Source: Lutibacter oceani (lineage in GTDB: Bacteria > Bacteroidota > Bacteroidia > Flavobacteriales > Flavobacteriaceae). Taken from it: 64,000 nt of DNA. Every line of letters begins with the position of its first letter. Positions within the stretch are counted from its first letter, which is position 1. The DNA lies in the NCBI RefSeq assembly GCF_003384935.1, contig NZ_QTTQ01000009.1, positions 930,001-994,000 on the forward strand, in the 5' to 3' direction. The notes below the pieces were generated by a model, which searched no databases, was not told the DNA's origin, and saw only the letters and a program-made list of their open reading frames with translations. The position numbers and the translations under genes are program-made. Positions 1-8,654 of the stretch are shown here, piece by piece.

Positions 1-792
1 ACAAGCATCATCTTTGTCTGTAATTCCATCACCATCTGTATCAGGACAACCATTTAAAGATGCTAAGCCTGCAACATTAGGGCAATCATCTTTTGAATCT
101 ATAACTCCATCATTATCACTGTCTGGGCAACCATTATATTCAACTAAACCATAAACTTCAGGACAAGCATCCTCATTATCATATACTCCATCTTTGTCTG
201 TGTCGATTCCTCCAAATTTAATAATTAAACCTGCTGAATGTTGAAAATGTTGTACTATATTGCTTTCAAAAGCATGTTTATATTTAGATTCTAAGTTGAA
301 TCCTACATTGTCATTAAACCAAAAGTTTATACCTAAACCTCCGTTAAATGTTCCTGTTCCAAAATTACCCATCCAAACATACCCACCACCAACTGATGCA
401 TAAGGATCAAACCATGAGGTTTCTCCAATCATATTGTTTAAATCATATTTTACAGCTCCATCTAATGAAAAATAAGAATCATTACTTACACTGTTATCTC
501 CAATATTTGAAATTGTATTAATCGATCCTGCTGCTTCAATACTAAAACCATCTGCAATATACTTACCTACAGTAACTCTTGAAATAGCTGGAACAATATT
601 ATAATGATCCCCTACATTTACAAACTCGTTAAACCAAGACCCATGCCCCATTAACCCAGGATTTGTTGGGTAAAAATCGACTGCATTTAATCCAAACCCA
701 ACAGCCCAAGGATTATTATTGTCTTGTGCTTTTAATGAACTAAATCCAATAATTAACACTAAGGTAAATAATGTTACTTTTAAATTTTTCAT
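1..792 (-). CDS. OmpA-like outer-membrane barrel with TSP3 repeats (3' part outside window)
   Basis: The ATG is at 792-790 and the frame stays open to the left window edge, giving 264 codons without a stop. Residues 1-22 form a signal peptide ending LKAQ. About 180 residues of beta-barrel follow, with alternating aromatic and polar stretches and repeated glycines. After these come aspartate-rich thrombospondin type 3 repeats (motifs DTDKDGV, DSDNDGV, DTDGDG, each followed by a CP segment). This matches the downstream neighbour at 920-2281, which carries a C-terminal OmpA peptidoglycan-binding domain, so the missing end probably does too. It is expected in the outer membrane, tethering it to peptidoglycan. 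It lies in tandem with its paralogue, separated by a terminator, so it is probably transcribed separately. Family assignment is firm; the exact role is not. Confidence 0.85.
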   Translation of the reverse strand, partial: MKNLKVTLFTLVLIIGFSSLKAQDNNNPWAVGFGLNAVDFYPTNPGLMGHGSWFNEFVNVGDHYNIVPAISRVTVGKYIADGFSIEAAGSINTISNIGDNSVSNDSYFSLDGAVKYDLNNMIGETSWFDPYASVGGGYVWMGNFGTGTFNGGLGINFWFNDNVGFNLESKYKHAFESNIVQHFQHSAGLIIKFGGIDTDKDGVYDNEDACPEVYGLVEYNGCPDSDNDGVIDSKDDCPNVAGLASLNGCPDTDGDGITDKDDAC

Positions 793-868
793 AATTATAT
801 TCTTTTATTAATATTCATTTTATAATTGTAAAGTTAATTTATTTTTTACTAAAAAATAAATTAACACT

Positions 869-900
869 AAAAAAGCCACTTTTTTAAAAGTGGCTTTTTT
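869..900 (-). terminator. intrinsic terminator downstream of the OmpA gene at 920-2281
   Basis: A perfect 15-bp inverted repeat (869-883 with 886-900, loop TT) has an AAAAAAGCCAC-type arm, followed on the minus strand by a T-rich tract. It sits 20 bases past the stop of the minus-strand gene at 920-2281 and before the start of the next minus gene. Confidence 0.85.
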
Positions 901-919
901 AATATTTATTTAAATGAAA

Positions 920-2281
920 CTATTTTACTTCATTTATTTCTACCCTTCTGTTGTTAAATCTACCTTCCTTAGTTGCATTAGAATCTATAGGCGATGTTTG
1001 ACCAAAGCCTTTAGTTGTTAATCTATTTGCACTAACTCCTTTATTAACTAAATAAGTTTTTACTGCATTAGCTCTAGCATTAGATAAATCCATATTTCTA
1101 GCAGCAGAACCTGTACTATCTGTATGACCCTCTATTGAGAATCTAAATTGTAAATTTTGATTTTGTTTTAAAATGTCTGCAACATTATCTAAAATAGTTG
1201 CAACTTCTGGTCTAATTGCAGATTTACCTGTATCAAAATTAATCCCTTTTGCTGCTTCATTTACAGTTTCTTGATCTACAAATATTTCTGGGCATCCTTC
1301 ATTAGAAGCAGGACCAGGAACTTCAACACATCTATCAATTATATCAATAACTCCATCTTCATCAGTATCTTTATAAGGACATCCTGAATTTCCTTTTGGA
1401 CCAGGAACGTCAATACAAGCGTCATCTCCATCAGCAACACCATCTCCGTCTGTATCAGGACAACCGTGTAAAGTTTTTAAACCTGCAACTTCTGGACATT
1501 TATCTTTAGAATCTTGAACACCATCTCCATCTGTATCAGGACAACCTTTAAATTCAGCTAAACCTGCAACTTCTGGACATTTATCACAACAATCCATAAC
1601 ACCATCGTTATCGATATCTGTATCAGGACAACCCCCAAATTCAGCTAAACCAGCAACTTCTGGACATTTATCATCTTTATTGTTTACACCATCACCATCA
1701 TTATCCTTGTTTCCAAATTTCCAAGTTAAACCTAAAGAGTGTTGAAACATTTTAAAGTCTACTGGAGTATTTACTTTTTTGTAACCTGATGTAAAGTTAA
1801 TCCCTACATTATCACTAATCCAAGCATTAAAACCAGCTCCAAGATTTAAGCCTAAACCATTTTCAGCACCAACCCAGTTTTCACCAAGACCAGCATAAAG
1901 AAATGGATCAAACCAACCTGTTTGTCCAAATGCATTATTTAAATCATATTTAACATTTAAATCTAAACCAAAAAATGTTACATCTGATCCAGCTCCCCAA
2001 GGCCTATCAACTTTATTCATAGCTCCGGCTAATTCTAAACCAAAACCTTTTCCTATATATCTTGCTACAGACACTCTACTCAACCAAGGAATAACGTTCA
2101 CGTTATTTCCATCAAATTTGTACGATCCAAAATATCCGGAAGTTGCATCAGAAGCAGTACTAATATCAATAGCATTGGTTCCAAAAGTTAACATCCATGG
2201 GTTTTCTTTGTCCTGAGCATTAGCGTTGCTATAGGATGCAATTAATAACAAAGCCAAAACGGCAATTTTTAAATGTTTCAT
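920..2281 (-). CDS. OmpA family porin with five TSP3 repeats and C-terminal OmpA domain
   Basis: A 453-residue outer-membrane protein. The ATG at 2281 is chosen over an in-frame TTG two codons upstream because it gives a clean signal peptide (MKHLKIAVLALLL, ending NANAQ). Residues 23-195 are an N-terminal barrel. Residues about 196-330 hold five calcium-binding TSP3 repeats of the form DxDxDGxxDxxDxCPE. The last 120 residues are the OmpA/MotB-like domain (INFDTGKSAI, then EGHTDSTGSAARNMDLSNAR, NRRVEI), which binds diaminopimelate in peptidoglycan. Family knowledge says such proteins anchor the outer membrane and are abundant in Flavobacteriaceae. It is a tandem paralogue of the gene at 1-792. 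A TAAATTTG promoter box lies about 70 bases upstream. Confidence 0.93.
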   Translation of the reverse strand: MKHLKIAVLALLLIASYSNANAQDKENPWMLTFGTNAIDISTASDATSGYFGSYKFDGNNVNVIPWLSRVSVARYIGKGFGLELAGAMNKVDRPWGAGSDVTFFGLDLNVKYDLNNAFGQTGWFDPFLYAGLGENWVGAENGLGLNLGAGFNAWISDNVGINFTSGYKKVNTPVDFKMFQHSLGLTWKFGNKDNDGDGVNNKDDKCPEVAGLAEFGGCPDTDIDNDGVMDCCDKCPEVAGLAEFKGCPDTDGDGVQDSKDKCPEVAGLKTLHGCPDTDGDGVADGDDACIDVPGPKGNSGCPYKDTDEDGVIDIIDRCVEVPGPASNEGCPEIFVDQETVNEAAKGINFDTGKSAIRPEVATILDNVADILKQNQNLQFRFSIEGHTDSTGSAARNMDLSNARANAVKTYLVNKGVSANRLTTKGFGQTSPIDSNATKEGRFNNRRVEINEVK

Positions 2282-2353
2282 TTTCAATAAATTAAATTAA
2301 ATGTTCTTTTTATTTTTAAAGTAAAATAAGCTACCTTTACATAACTAATGTAG

Positions 2354-2361
2354 CAAATTTA
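2354..2361 (-). promoter_or_regulatory. Bacteroidota -7 box for the OmpA gene
   Basis: On the minus strand this reads TAAATTTG, a match to the Bacteroidota consensus TAnnTTTG. A TTG at 2386-2384 lies 22 bases upstream as the -33 element. The start codon follows about 72 bases later, leaving a leader of about 65 nt. Confidence 0.6.
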
Positions 2362-2399
2362 CAAAATATTCTTAAATAGAGGACAATATTATAATAAAT

Positions 2400-3593
2400 C
2401 TAAATAATTTTCAACTTTTCACCAACATTTATGAAGGCTGATAAGGCTTTATCTAAGTGTTTTTTGTTATGTGCAGCTGATAATTGAACTCTTATTCTTG
2501 CTTTTCCTTTTGGCACAACAGGGAAAAAGAACCCTATTACATAAATTCCTTCTTCTAAAAGCATATTAGCCATTTCTTGTGAAAGTTTAGCATCGTATAA
2601 CATAACTGGTACAATTGCTGAATCTCCATTTACAATATCAAACCCTGCTTTTAGCATTCCTTTTTTAAAGTAATTAGTATTCCATTCTAACTTATCTCTT
2701 AATGAAGTATCTTCAGCTATCAGTTCAAACACTTTTAAGGAAGCACCTACAATTGCGGGAGCCAAAGAATTAGAAAACAAATAAGGTCTAGAACGCTGGC
2801 GCAGCAATGCTATTATTTCTTTTTTACCCGTGGTGTAACCTCCCATTGCACCTCCTAAAGCTTTTCCCAAAGTTCCAGTAACAATATCAACTCTTCCCAT
2901 TACATTTTTTAATTCGAGAGTTCCTCTACCAGTTTTTCCAATAAAACCAGCAGCATGACATTCATCAACCATTACCATTGCATTGTATTTATCTGCCAAA
3001 TCACAAATTTTATCTAAACTTGCAACAATTCCATCCATTGAAAAAACACCATCGGTAACAATAATTTTAAAACGGTGTTCTTGTTTATTTGCTTCAATTA
3101 ATTGAGCTTCCAAGGAAGTCATATCATTATTTTCATATCTGTAACGAGCTGCCTTACATAAACGAACGCCGTCAATAATTGAAGCATGATTTAATGAATC
3201 TGAAATTATTGCATCCTCTTGTGAAAATAATGGTTCGAAAACACCTCCGTTAGCATCAAAAGCTGCAGCATATAAAATAGTATCTTCAGTTTGATAAAAT
3301 TCAGCAATTTTTTGTTCCAACCTTTTGTGTATGTCTTGGGTTCCACAAATAAATCGTACTGATGACATTCCAAATCCATGAGTATCCATGGTGTCTTTTG
3401 CTGCCTGGATAACTTCTGGATTATTAGATAATCCTAAATAGTTATTTGCGCAAAAATTAATTACCTCTTCACCTGTATTAATTTTTATAACAGCATCTTG
3501 TGATGAAGTTATAATTCGTTCAGATTTATACAAGCCTGCATTTTTTATTTCTTGCAGTTCTTTTTGTAAATATTGCTTTATATTTCCGTACAT
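2400..3593 (-). CDS. kbl: glycine C-acetyltransferase (2-amino-3-ketobutyrate CoA ligase)
   Basis: A 397-residue PLP-dependent alpha-oxoamine synthase. It interconverts glycine plus acetyl-CoA with 2-amino-3-ketobutyrate plus CoA, in the threonine degradation route, in the cytoplasm. The N-terminal motif [12 protein letters not shown], the HASIIDG and DECHAAG motifs and the PLP lysine K244 in [10 protein letters not shown] all fit, and the length equals E. coli Kbl. Related serine palmitoyltransferases and AONS share the fold, but the N-terminus fits Kbl best. No threonine dehydrogenase gene is adjacent. A TAACTTTG promoter box sits 17 bases before the ATG, overlapping the intergenic tail of the helicase gene, so it probably has its own transcript. 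Confidence 0.9.
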   Translation of the reverse strand: MYGNIKQYLQKELQEIKNAGLYKSERIITSSQDAVIKINTGEEVINFCANNYLGLSNNPEVIQAAKDTMDTHGFGMSSVRFICGTQDIHKRLEQKIAEFYQTEDTILYAAAFDANGGVFEPLFSQEDAIISDSLNHASIIDGVRLCKAARYRYENNDMTSLEAQLIEANKQEHRFKIIVTDGVFSMDGIVASLDKICDLADKYNAMVMVDECHAAGFIGKTGRGTLELKNVMGRVDIVTGTLGKALGGAMGGYTTGKKEIIALLRQRSRPYLFSNSLAPAIVGASLKVFELIAEDTSLRDKLEWNTNYFKKGMLKAGFDIVNGDSAIVPVMLYDAKLSQEMANMLLEEGIYVIGFFFPVVPKGKARIRVQLSAAHNKKHLDKALSAFINVGEKLKII

Positions 3594-3610
3594 AATTAGT
3601 TAATTTTTAA

Positions 3611-3618
3611 CAAAGTTA
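3611..3618 (-). promoter_or_regulatory. -7 box for kbl
   Basis: TAACTTTG on the minus strand matches TAnnTTTG and is placed 17 bases upstream of the kbl ATG. I see no clear -33 TTG at the usual distance. Confidence 0.5.
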
Positions 3619-3625
3619 GAGTAAA

Positions 3626-6600
3626 TTAAACTTCTTGTAAAGTAATTTCCTCATTAATATAAACTAACATCTTTTTTTCAACCTTATAGTTCAATTCTTC
3701 TAAAACACTTGCGTAATTATTAAGCTGATGATGATGTTCTTTATTTGGATTTCCTGTTTTGTAATCAATTATTGAAACACTATTTTCTCTAAAAACAAGC
3801 CTGTCTGGAATTATAATTCTTTTATCCATTGTTATAATTTCTTGTTCAGTATAAATTATATTATTTTGATTAAAATACTCAGCTAATGAAGGGTGATTAA
3901 CTATTTTATTAAGCACTAAAATCAGGGCTGTTTCTTCTTTTTTAGTAATTACGCCTTTATATAAATATTCATTTACAATTGGTTTAATATCGCTATTAGT
4001 TTTTATAAAAGATAGTATTTCATGAATTAAATTTCCATAACCAATTGCTTTTCCTTGTTCAGTTCCCCAAAGCAATGATGAATTTATAACAATGGAAATA
4101 TTATGGTTTTTCCAAGAGTTTGAAATAAAACTTTTTTGAATTTTAGTAATGCTTTTTTCTTTAGTGGTTTTATTTATACGTTTAGGGTTTCCAAAATAAT
4201 AATCTTGTTTTTCTGAATTCCAGAAACCTTTTTCTTTTAAAAAATTGATAAATAACTCTGAAACAAATTTTACATCTCCTTCATTTTTACCTGAAACTTT
4301 CTTTTCTGAAACTATGTATAATTGCTCTACAGCTCTTGTTAAAGCAACATATAAAATATTAAAATTATCTAATTCTAACTCCTCTCTTCGCTCATTAAAT
4401 AACCGAACTCCTTCATTCCCAACATAATTTAATTTATTACTATAGTTAACTAAAAATGAGTTTATTATGTTTTTTTCATTTTGATTAAACCATACTTTTG
4501 GCTTAATCTGATTGTAAATATCAATATCGTAAGGGAAAATAACTACTGGGAATTCCAATCCTTTTGCTTTATGAATTGTCATTATTCTTACGGCATTTTC
4601 AGCTTCTGGAGCAACAATACTTAATTTGTCTTTTTTTAGCTCCCAAATTTCTAAAAAATCAGTTATGGAATGCTGTCTTTTTTGCTGACATTCAAAGGCA
4701 AAATCTAAAAAGAATTGAATATCTGAATCAGATTCTAGAGCTAAATTAAAACAACGAATACTATATTCTAAACTTTCATAAAATGGACTTTGAATAAATT
4801 CATCTAAATTAAAATGAATGTTGTAATGTTTAAGTTCAGTAAAAAAAGTACTGTTTGCTAAGTGAATAAATCTATTTAAAAATTGATGTTTTCCTTCATT
4901 TAAACTTAAATGTTCATATAAAAAATACAATAGTTTAATTTTGAATTCCTTATTTAATGGATTATTTATAACATTTAGCAGATTAATTATAAAGTTTACT
5001 TTTTTATTATTTTTTAATAGTAATGTTTCAGAAGAAATAATTTCAATTTCATTTTTCGACAAGTAACTTGCAACTTCAATACCTTGCTTTTTTGTTCTCA
5101 CCAATACACAGATTTCATTTTTTTGAAAAGAAGTATCTAAATTTTGAATAATGTGAAGTGTTTTTTTTGCATAAACTAAATCTTTTTCTTCATCATCTTT
5201 ATTTTTTTCAATAAATGACAACTGAACAAAACCACCAATATTTTCATTTAATTTTTGTGAATTCCCTTCAGTATATAAATTACTATAATTTTTGTTTGAT
5301 AAAAATTTTGAAATATGATTAAAAAACCCATTATTAAACTCAATAATTTCAGAGTAACTTCTATAATTTGTTGCTAAATTGGCAGCTTCTTTAGGCACAT
5401 AAAACGGATTACTTTTTTTAGTTTCTTCATTTGAAGAAAGTGCAATAAATTGTTCTGGGTTTCCTCCGCGCCACCTATAAATTGATTGTTTTGCATCACC
5501 AACTAAAAGTAATTGCCCTTTTTCTCCTAATTCATTTTCTGAAGTAATTGCATTTTCAATTAAAGGAATTAAGTTTTTCCATTGTAATTGTGAAGTATCC
5601 TGCATTTCATCAAGAAAATAATAACGGAATTTCTCACCTAATCTTTCATAAATAAAAGGAGCTGGTTCGTCTTTAATTGTTTCGCTTATAAGTTGATTAA
5701 ATTCAGCATTTAACAAAATGTTATTTTCGCTTTTTATTTCCTGAAGTGCTGTATTAATGTAATTTAAAACTGCTAACGGTATAATACTTTCTACAATAAT
5801 TGTGTTTAAAATGTACTTTCCGTAAGTTTCTTCAAATAGTTTTTTTGAGCTGTAATAAAGTGCTGTTAATTGATCCGTTATAGTTTCTATAATTTGTTTA
5901 GTATTACTATTACATTTTGCAGTATATAAATTTTTTTTTGCTTCAATTGAAGTGTTTAGCCTTCCTTCAAATTTTAATTCGTGAGGTTTTAGTTTTTTTA
6001 AATTGGTTAATTTTATAAAATGATTTGGTAAATCAGCATATGAGAATTCGTTGTTTTCTAATCCATTTTCCTTAATAATTTTTAATCCCTCTTCACCTAA
6101 ATTTTTAAATGCTTCTAAAAATTGCACATTTTCATTTAACAATCTTTTTTTCAATGATTTAAATTCATTAATAGAAACTGCACTTAAAGATTTTAAATGC
6201 GATACGTGATTTTCATTTAATATTATTTTTGAAAACTCTTTTAATTCATTAGAAATATCCCAGGATTTATCGTCATCTAATTTTTGAATAGCGTAATTGA
6301 TTAATAAATTAGTAAGTTGCTTATCCTCTCCTATTTTTGAAATTACAATATCAACAGCCTCATTTAATAAACTTTCAGCATCCATTTCAACTTCAAAATT
6401 CATTGGAAGTTTTAAATCGTACGCAAAAGTTCTTATAATTTTGTGAGTAAAACTATCTATGGTGGTTATATTAAATGCGGAATAGTTTTGTAAAATCGCA
6501 TTTAAAATAGTTTTTGAATTTTTAAATATTTCTTCTTTTGTTAGTCTTGTTTCTTCACAAATAATTGAGAGCATGTTATTTTCTCTAAATTCTGAAAATG

Positions 6601-6793
6601 TTTTCAAATTCTCAATTACACGTTCCTTCATTTCACCAGCGGCTTTGTTGGTAAAAGTTACTGCTAAAATTTCTTGAAATTTAAAAGGATATAAGTTTGT
6701 TAAAAGAATTTTTAAATATTCTTTTACCAGTGTAAAAGTTTTACCACTCCCGGCAGAAGCGCTATATATTTGAAAAGTTTTAGGATGTTGCAT
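3626..6793 (-). CDS. UvrD/RecB-type DNA helicase-nuclease (AddA-like)
   Basis: A 1055-residue superfamily 1A helicase fused to a PD-(D/E)XK nuclease. Walker A is ASAGSGKTFTL near residue 14, motif Ia is VTFTNKAAGEMKERV, motif II is FLDEMQDTS, motif III is VGDAKQSIYRWRGG, motif V is MTIHKAKGLEFPVV and motif VI is YVALTRAVEQLY. The nuclease core IDYKTG lies about 35 residues from the C-terminus. By family, it unwinds and degrades double-strand ends and loads RecA in recombinational repair. The usual AddB-type partner (a second nuclease/helicase) is not adjacent: the neighbours are kbl and a barrel protein. The ATG at 6793 directly precedes MQHPKTFQIYSAS, the usual start just before Walker A. 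Confidence 0.88.
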   Translation of the reverse strand: MQHPKTFQIYSASAGSGKTFTLVKEYLKILLTNLYPFKFQEILAVTFTNKAAGEMKERVIENLKTFSEFRENNMLSIICEETRLTKEEIFKNSKTILNAILQNYSAFNITTIDSFTHKIIRTFAYDLKLPMNFEVEMDAESLLNEAVDIVISKIGEDKQLTNLLINYAIQKLDDDKSWDISNELKEFSKIILNENHVSHLKSLSAVSINEFKSLKKRLLNENVQFLEAFKNLGEEGLKIIKENGLENNEFSYADLPNHFIKLTNLKKLKPHELKFEGRLNTSIEAKKNLYTAKCNSNTKQIIETITDQLTALYYSSKKLFEETYGKYILNTIIVESIIPLAVLNYINTALQEIKSENNILLNAEFNQLISETIKDEPAPFIYERLGEKFRYYFLDEMQDTSQLQWKNLIPLIENAITSENELGEKGQLLLVGDAKQSIYRWRGGNPEQFIALSSNEETKKSNPFYVPKEAANLATNYRSYSEIIEFNNGFFNHISKFLSNKNYSNLYTEGNSQKLNENIGGFVQLSFIEKNKDDEEKDLVYAKKTLHIIQNLDTSFQKNEICVLVRTKKQGIEVASYLSKNEIEIISSETLLLKNNKKVNFIINLLNVINNPLNKEFKIKLLYFLYEHLSLNEGKHQFLNRFIHLANSTFFTELKHYNIHFNLDEFIQSPFYESLEYSIRCFNLALESDSDIQFFLDFAFECQQKRQHSITDFLEIWELKKDKLSIVAPEAENAVRIMTIHKAKGLEFPVVIFPYDIDIYNQIKPKVWFNQNEKNIINSFLVNYSNKLNYVGNEGVRLFNERREELELDNFNILYVALTRAVEQLYIVSEKKVSGKNEGDVKFVSELFINFLKEKGFWNSEKQDYYFGNPKRINKTTKEKSITKIQKSFISNSWKNHNISIVINSSLLWGTEQGKAIGYGNLIHEILSFIKTNSDIKPIVNEYLYKGVITKKEETALILVLNKIVNHPSLAEYFNQNNIIYTEQEIITMDKRIIIPDRLVFRENSVSIIDYKTGNPNKEHHHQLNNYASVLEELNYKVEKKMLVYINEEITLQEV

Positions 6794-6847
6794 TTATCAC
6801 AATTATAAATGCAAGTTAACAATAATTAAGAAGGCTAGAAAGTAAAA

Positions 6848-7510
6848 CTATCTTCCATTTCTCCAATTAAATCTTTTTCTACTATTCCACATAAATCTTC
6901 TTTGAGCATTTAATTTCATAATTACACTAAATGAATAAAACATGTGGGGATATAATTGAAAATCTGGGGAATTATATTTGTATCCACCTTGTGCGCTTAT
7001 CCCAAAAGATTCATTAAACCAAAAATTTACTCCTATACCTGCATTTACAGTTCCTCCACTCCTTTCGGCAAACGTATAACCACCACCCGCATAGATAAAA
7101 GGTGCAAAATAATTTTCAGGTTTAACAAGACAATATTGTATATTACCATCTAAAGCAAAATAAGATATTGGATCAATTTCAATATCACCATACTTAGTTA
7201 TTTTATTTACAGAAAGAGAAACATCTAACGAAATACGATTTTTCCAATATCGAGTAACATTAACTCTTGGCGCATAAACATTCCAGTGATCTTGAGCATT
7301 TGTAATTTCATTAAAAAACCCATCTTGATTTCCTGTTGAAGGATCCAAACCTGGAAAATGTGTAGGGTTTAGTATTGGAAAGTAATCAACAGCATTTATC
7401 CCAATACCAACTACCCATTTATTAAATTCGTCTTGAGCATGTATTTTGTTCAAAAACAAAGTACAAATAAATAAAAGTAGAAATGTTTTTTTAAACAATT
7501 CAAATTTCAT
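6848..7510 (-). CDS. outer-membrane beta-barrel protein without OmpA domain
   Basis: A 220-residue exported protein. The ATG at 7510 is preferred to an in-frame TTG at 7516, since it starts a typical signal peptide (MKFELFKKTFLLLF, ending NKIHAQ). The mature part aligns by eye with the barrels of the two OmpA proteins at 1-2281: WVVGIGINAVDYFP corresponds to [14 protein letters not shown], and WFNESFGISAQGGYKYN to the equivalent late strand. It stops after the barrel, with a basic tail (RKRFNWRNGR) instead of TSP3 repeats and the peptidoglycan-binding domain. It is probably an outer-membrane porin-like protein of unknown function. Its mRNA leader has an AAACCCC motif 8 bases before the start codon. 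Confidence 0.82.
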   Translation of the reverse strand: MKFELFKKTFLLLFICTLFLNKIHAQDEFNKWVVGIGINAVDYFPILNPTHFPGLDPSTGNQDGFFNEITNAQDHWNVYAPRVNVTRYWKNRISLDVSLSVNKITKYGDIEIDPISYFALDGNIQYCLVKPENYFAPFIYAGGGYTFAERSGGTVNAGIGVNFWFNESFGISAQGGYKYNSPDFQLYPHMFYSFSVIMKLNAQRRFMWNSRKRFNWRNGR

Positions 7511-7518
7511 AGTCAAAT

Positions 7519-7525
7519 GGGGTTT
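7519..7525 (-). promoter_or_regulatory. C-rich leader motif (AAACCCC) before the barrel gene
   Basis: The mRNA reads AAACCCC, 8-14 bases upstream of the ATG at 7510. It can pair over 7 nt with GGGGUUU in the hairpin loop region of the putative small RNA at 51451-51570. The functional role is inference only. Confidence 0.25.
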
Positions 7526-7612
7526 GTTAATTACTAATTATTTATAACGCAAAAAATATTAATAAATTATATTTATTTTGGGGTAATTTAATACGTTATT
7601 TAAAATTAGGGT

Positions 7613-8047
7613 TTAAAATTTATTAACTTGTTTAATTGCTTTGGTAAAATCTTCCAAATCGTTATCATTTAATATTAAATGAATCGCTTCATCAGCAACT
7701 TTCTCAACATTATCTATTGGAAATCCCAAACCTACACAAATTCTTCTTAAAATACCTACTTCTTTAACAGAAACCTCATCATCGGCATAAATCATCTTAG
7801 ATAAATCAAATAAATGTGCTATTCTTTCATCATATTCATGCAATCCTGTAATTGGATAATTATTTTGATTTTCTAAAACTTCCTTATATTTCTCATCTAA
7901 AATGTGAAATCTATTTGCAACTCTTTTTAATAGTTTTTCTTCACCCTCACTTAACACATCATCTGCTAAAGCCAATTTTACAATACTTGCAAATAGTGCA
8001 ATATTCTTTTTATGTTCACCTTTTAAATTAAAATCAGATACTCCCAT
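7613..8047 (-). CDS. TerB-like protein, copy 1
   Basis: A 144-residue, all-helical, acidic soluble protein of the TerB/DjlA-N-like type. Two helical halves carry the features IVKLALADDVLSEGEEKLL and LSKMIYADDEVSVKEVGIL, where the acidic DD/E residues resemble the metal-binding positions of TerB folds. There is no signal peptide. The neighbour at 8114-8557 is a clear paralogue (shared pattern: NI..FASIV.LAL.D, YDERI.HLYDL.KM, GLGFPI.NV). A TATATTTG promoter box is 18 bases upstream, so it can be transcribed alone. The TerB family is linked to tellurite and stress responses, but no role can be assigned here. Confidence 0.8.
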   Translation of the reverse strand: MGVSDFNLKGEHKKNIALFASIVKLALADDVLSEGEEKLLKRVANRFHILDEKYKEVLENQNNYPITGLHEYDERIAHLFDLSKMIYADDEVSVKEVGILRRICVGLGFPIDNVEKVADEAIHLILNDNDLEDFTKAIKQVNKF

Positions 8048-8065
8048 ATTTTATTTTTATAAACG

Positions 8066-8073
8066 CAAATATA
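8066..8073 (-). promoter_or_regulatory. -7 box for TerB-like copy 1
   Basis: TATATTTG on the minus strand, with TTG at 8097-8095 spaced 21 bases upstream. Both elements fit the Bacteroidota promoter. The ATG follows 18 bases after the box. Confidence 0.6.
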
Positions 8074-8113
8074 ATTAAACCCTTAAAACATTTACAATTA
8101 ATAAAAAATAAAA

Positions 8114-8557
8114 TTAATGTTTAATTGGGTTTACCTTTTTTATTGCCTCTTTAAAATCTTCAATATCAGGCTCTTTAAGGAAAAACTTAATAGCTTCTTT
8201 AACAACAAATCTAACATTTTCAATTGGAAAACCAAGTCCAACAGCAATTCTATCCATCATTGATGTTTTATCAATAGTAGGATTTTTATCTAAAAAAAGC
8301 ATTTTTGTTAAATCATATAAATGTTCTAAGCGCTCATTATAACTAACAGGAGTTTCAATTGGGTAACTTTCTGGTTTTTTTAAAATTTCTTCAAACTCAC
8401 TTTTAGTTATATCTAATCTACTTGCTAATCTTTTTAATAATATATGTTCATCTGTATCAATTTTATTATCAAGTAAAGCAAGTCTAACAATTGAAGCAAA
8501 GTGTTTTATGTTTTGCTCGTGTAATCCAGTTGGATATAAATCGGAAATAGACATCAT
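8114..8557 (-). CDS. TerB-like protein, copy 2
   Basis: A 147-residue paralogue of the gene at 7613-8047, with the same helical layout and the motifs IVRLALLDNKIDTDEHILL, YNERLEHLYDLTKML and AVGLGFPIENV. The protein begins MMSISDLYPTG; either of two consecutive ATG codons (8557 or 8554) may be used. Cytoplasmic, no signal peptide. It lies 66 bases upstream of copy 1 and is divergent from mfd. The second half lacks the ADDEVS acidic cluster of copy 1 (FLDKNPTIDK instead), so a metal site, if present, has diverged. Function unknown. Confidence 0.78.
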   Translation of the reverse strand: MMSISDLYPTGLHEQNIKHFASIVRLALLDNKIDTDEHILLKRLASRLDITKSEFEEILKKPESYPIETPVSYNERLEHLYDLTKMLFLDKNPTIDKTSMMDRIAVGLGFPIENVRFVVKEAIKFFLKEPDIEDFKEAIKKVNPIKH

Positions 8558-8630
8558 AACTTGTATTTTTATTCATTCTTATAAATTTAAGGATTTATTA
8601 CTTAATTTTTTCGTTTTTTTTATAAAATGC

Positions 8631-8638
8631 TACCTTTG
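8631..8638 (+). promoter_or_regulatory. -7 box for mfd
   Basis: TACCTTTG matches TAnnTTTG and ends 16 bases before the proposed TTG start of mfd. It supports rejecting the long upstream extension of the reading frame. Confidence 0.55.
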
Positions 8639-8654
8639 GCAAAATTTGCAACAA

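Noticed and set aside
8508-8654. Upstream extension of the mfd reading frame
   Set aside because: The translated stretch is cysteine- and phenylalanine-rich without Mfd similarity, overlaps the divergent TerB-like gene and contains the TACCTTTG promoter box.
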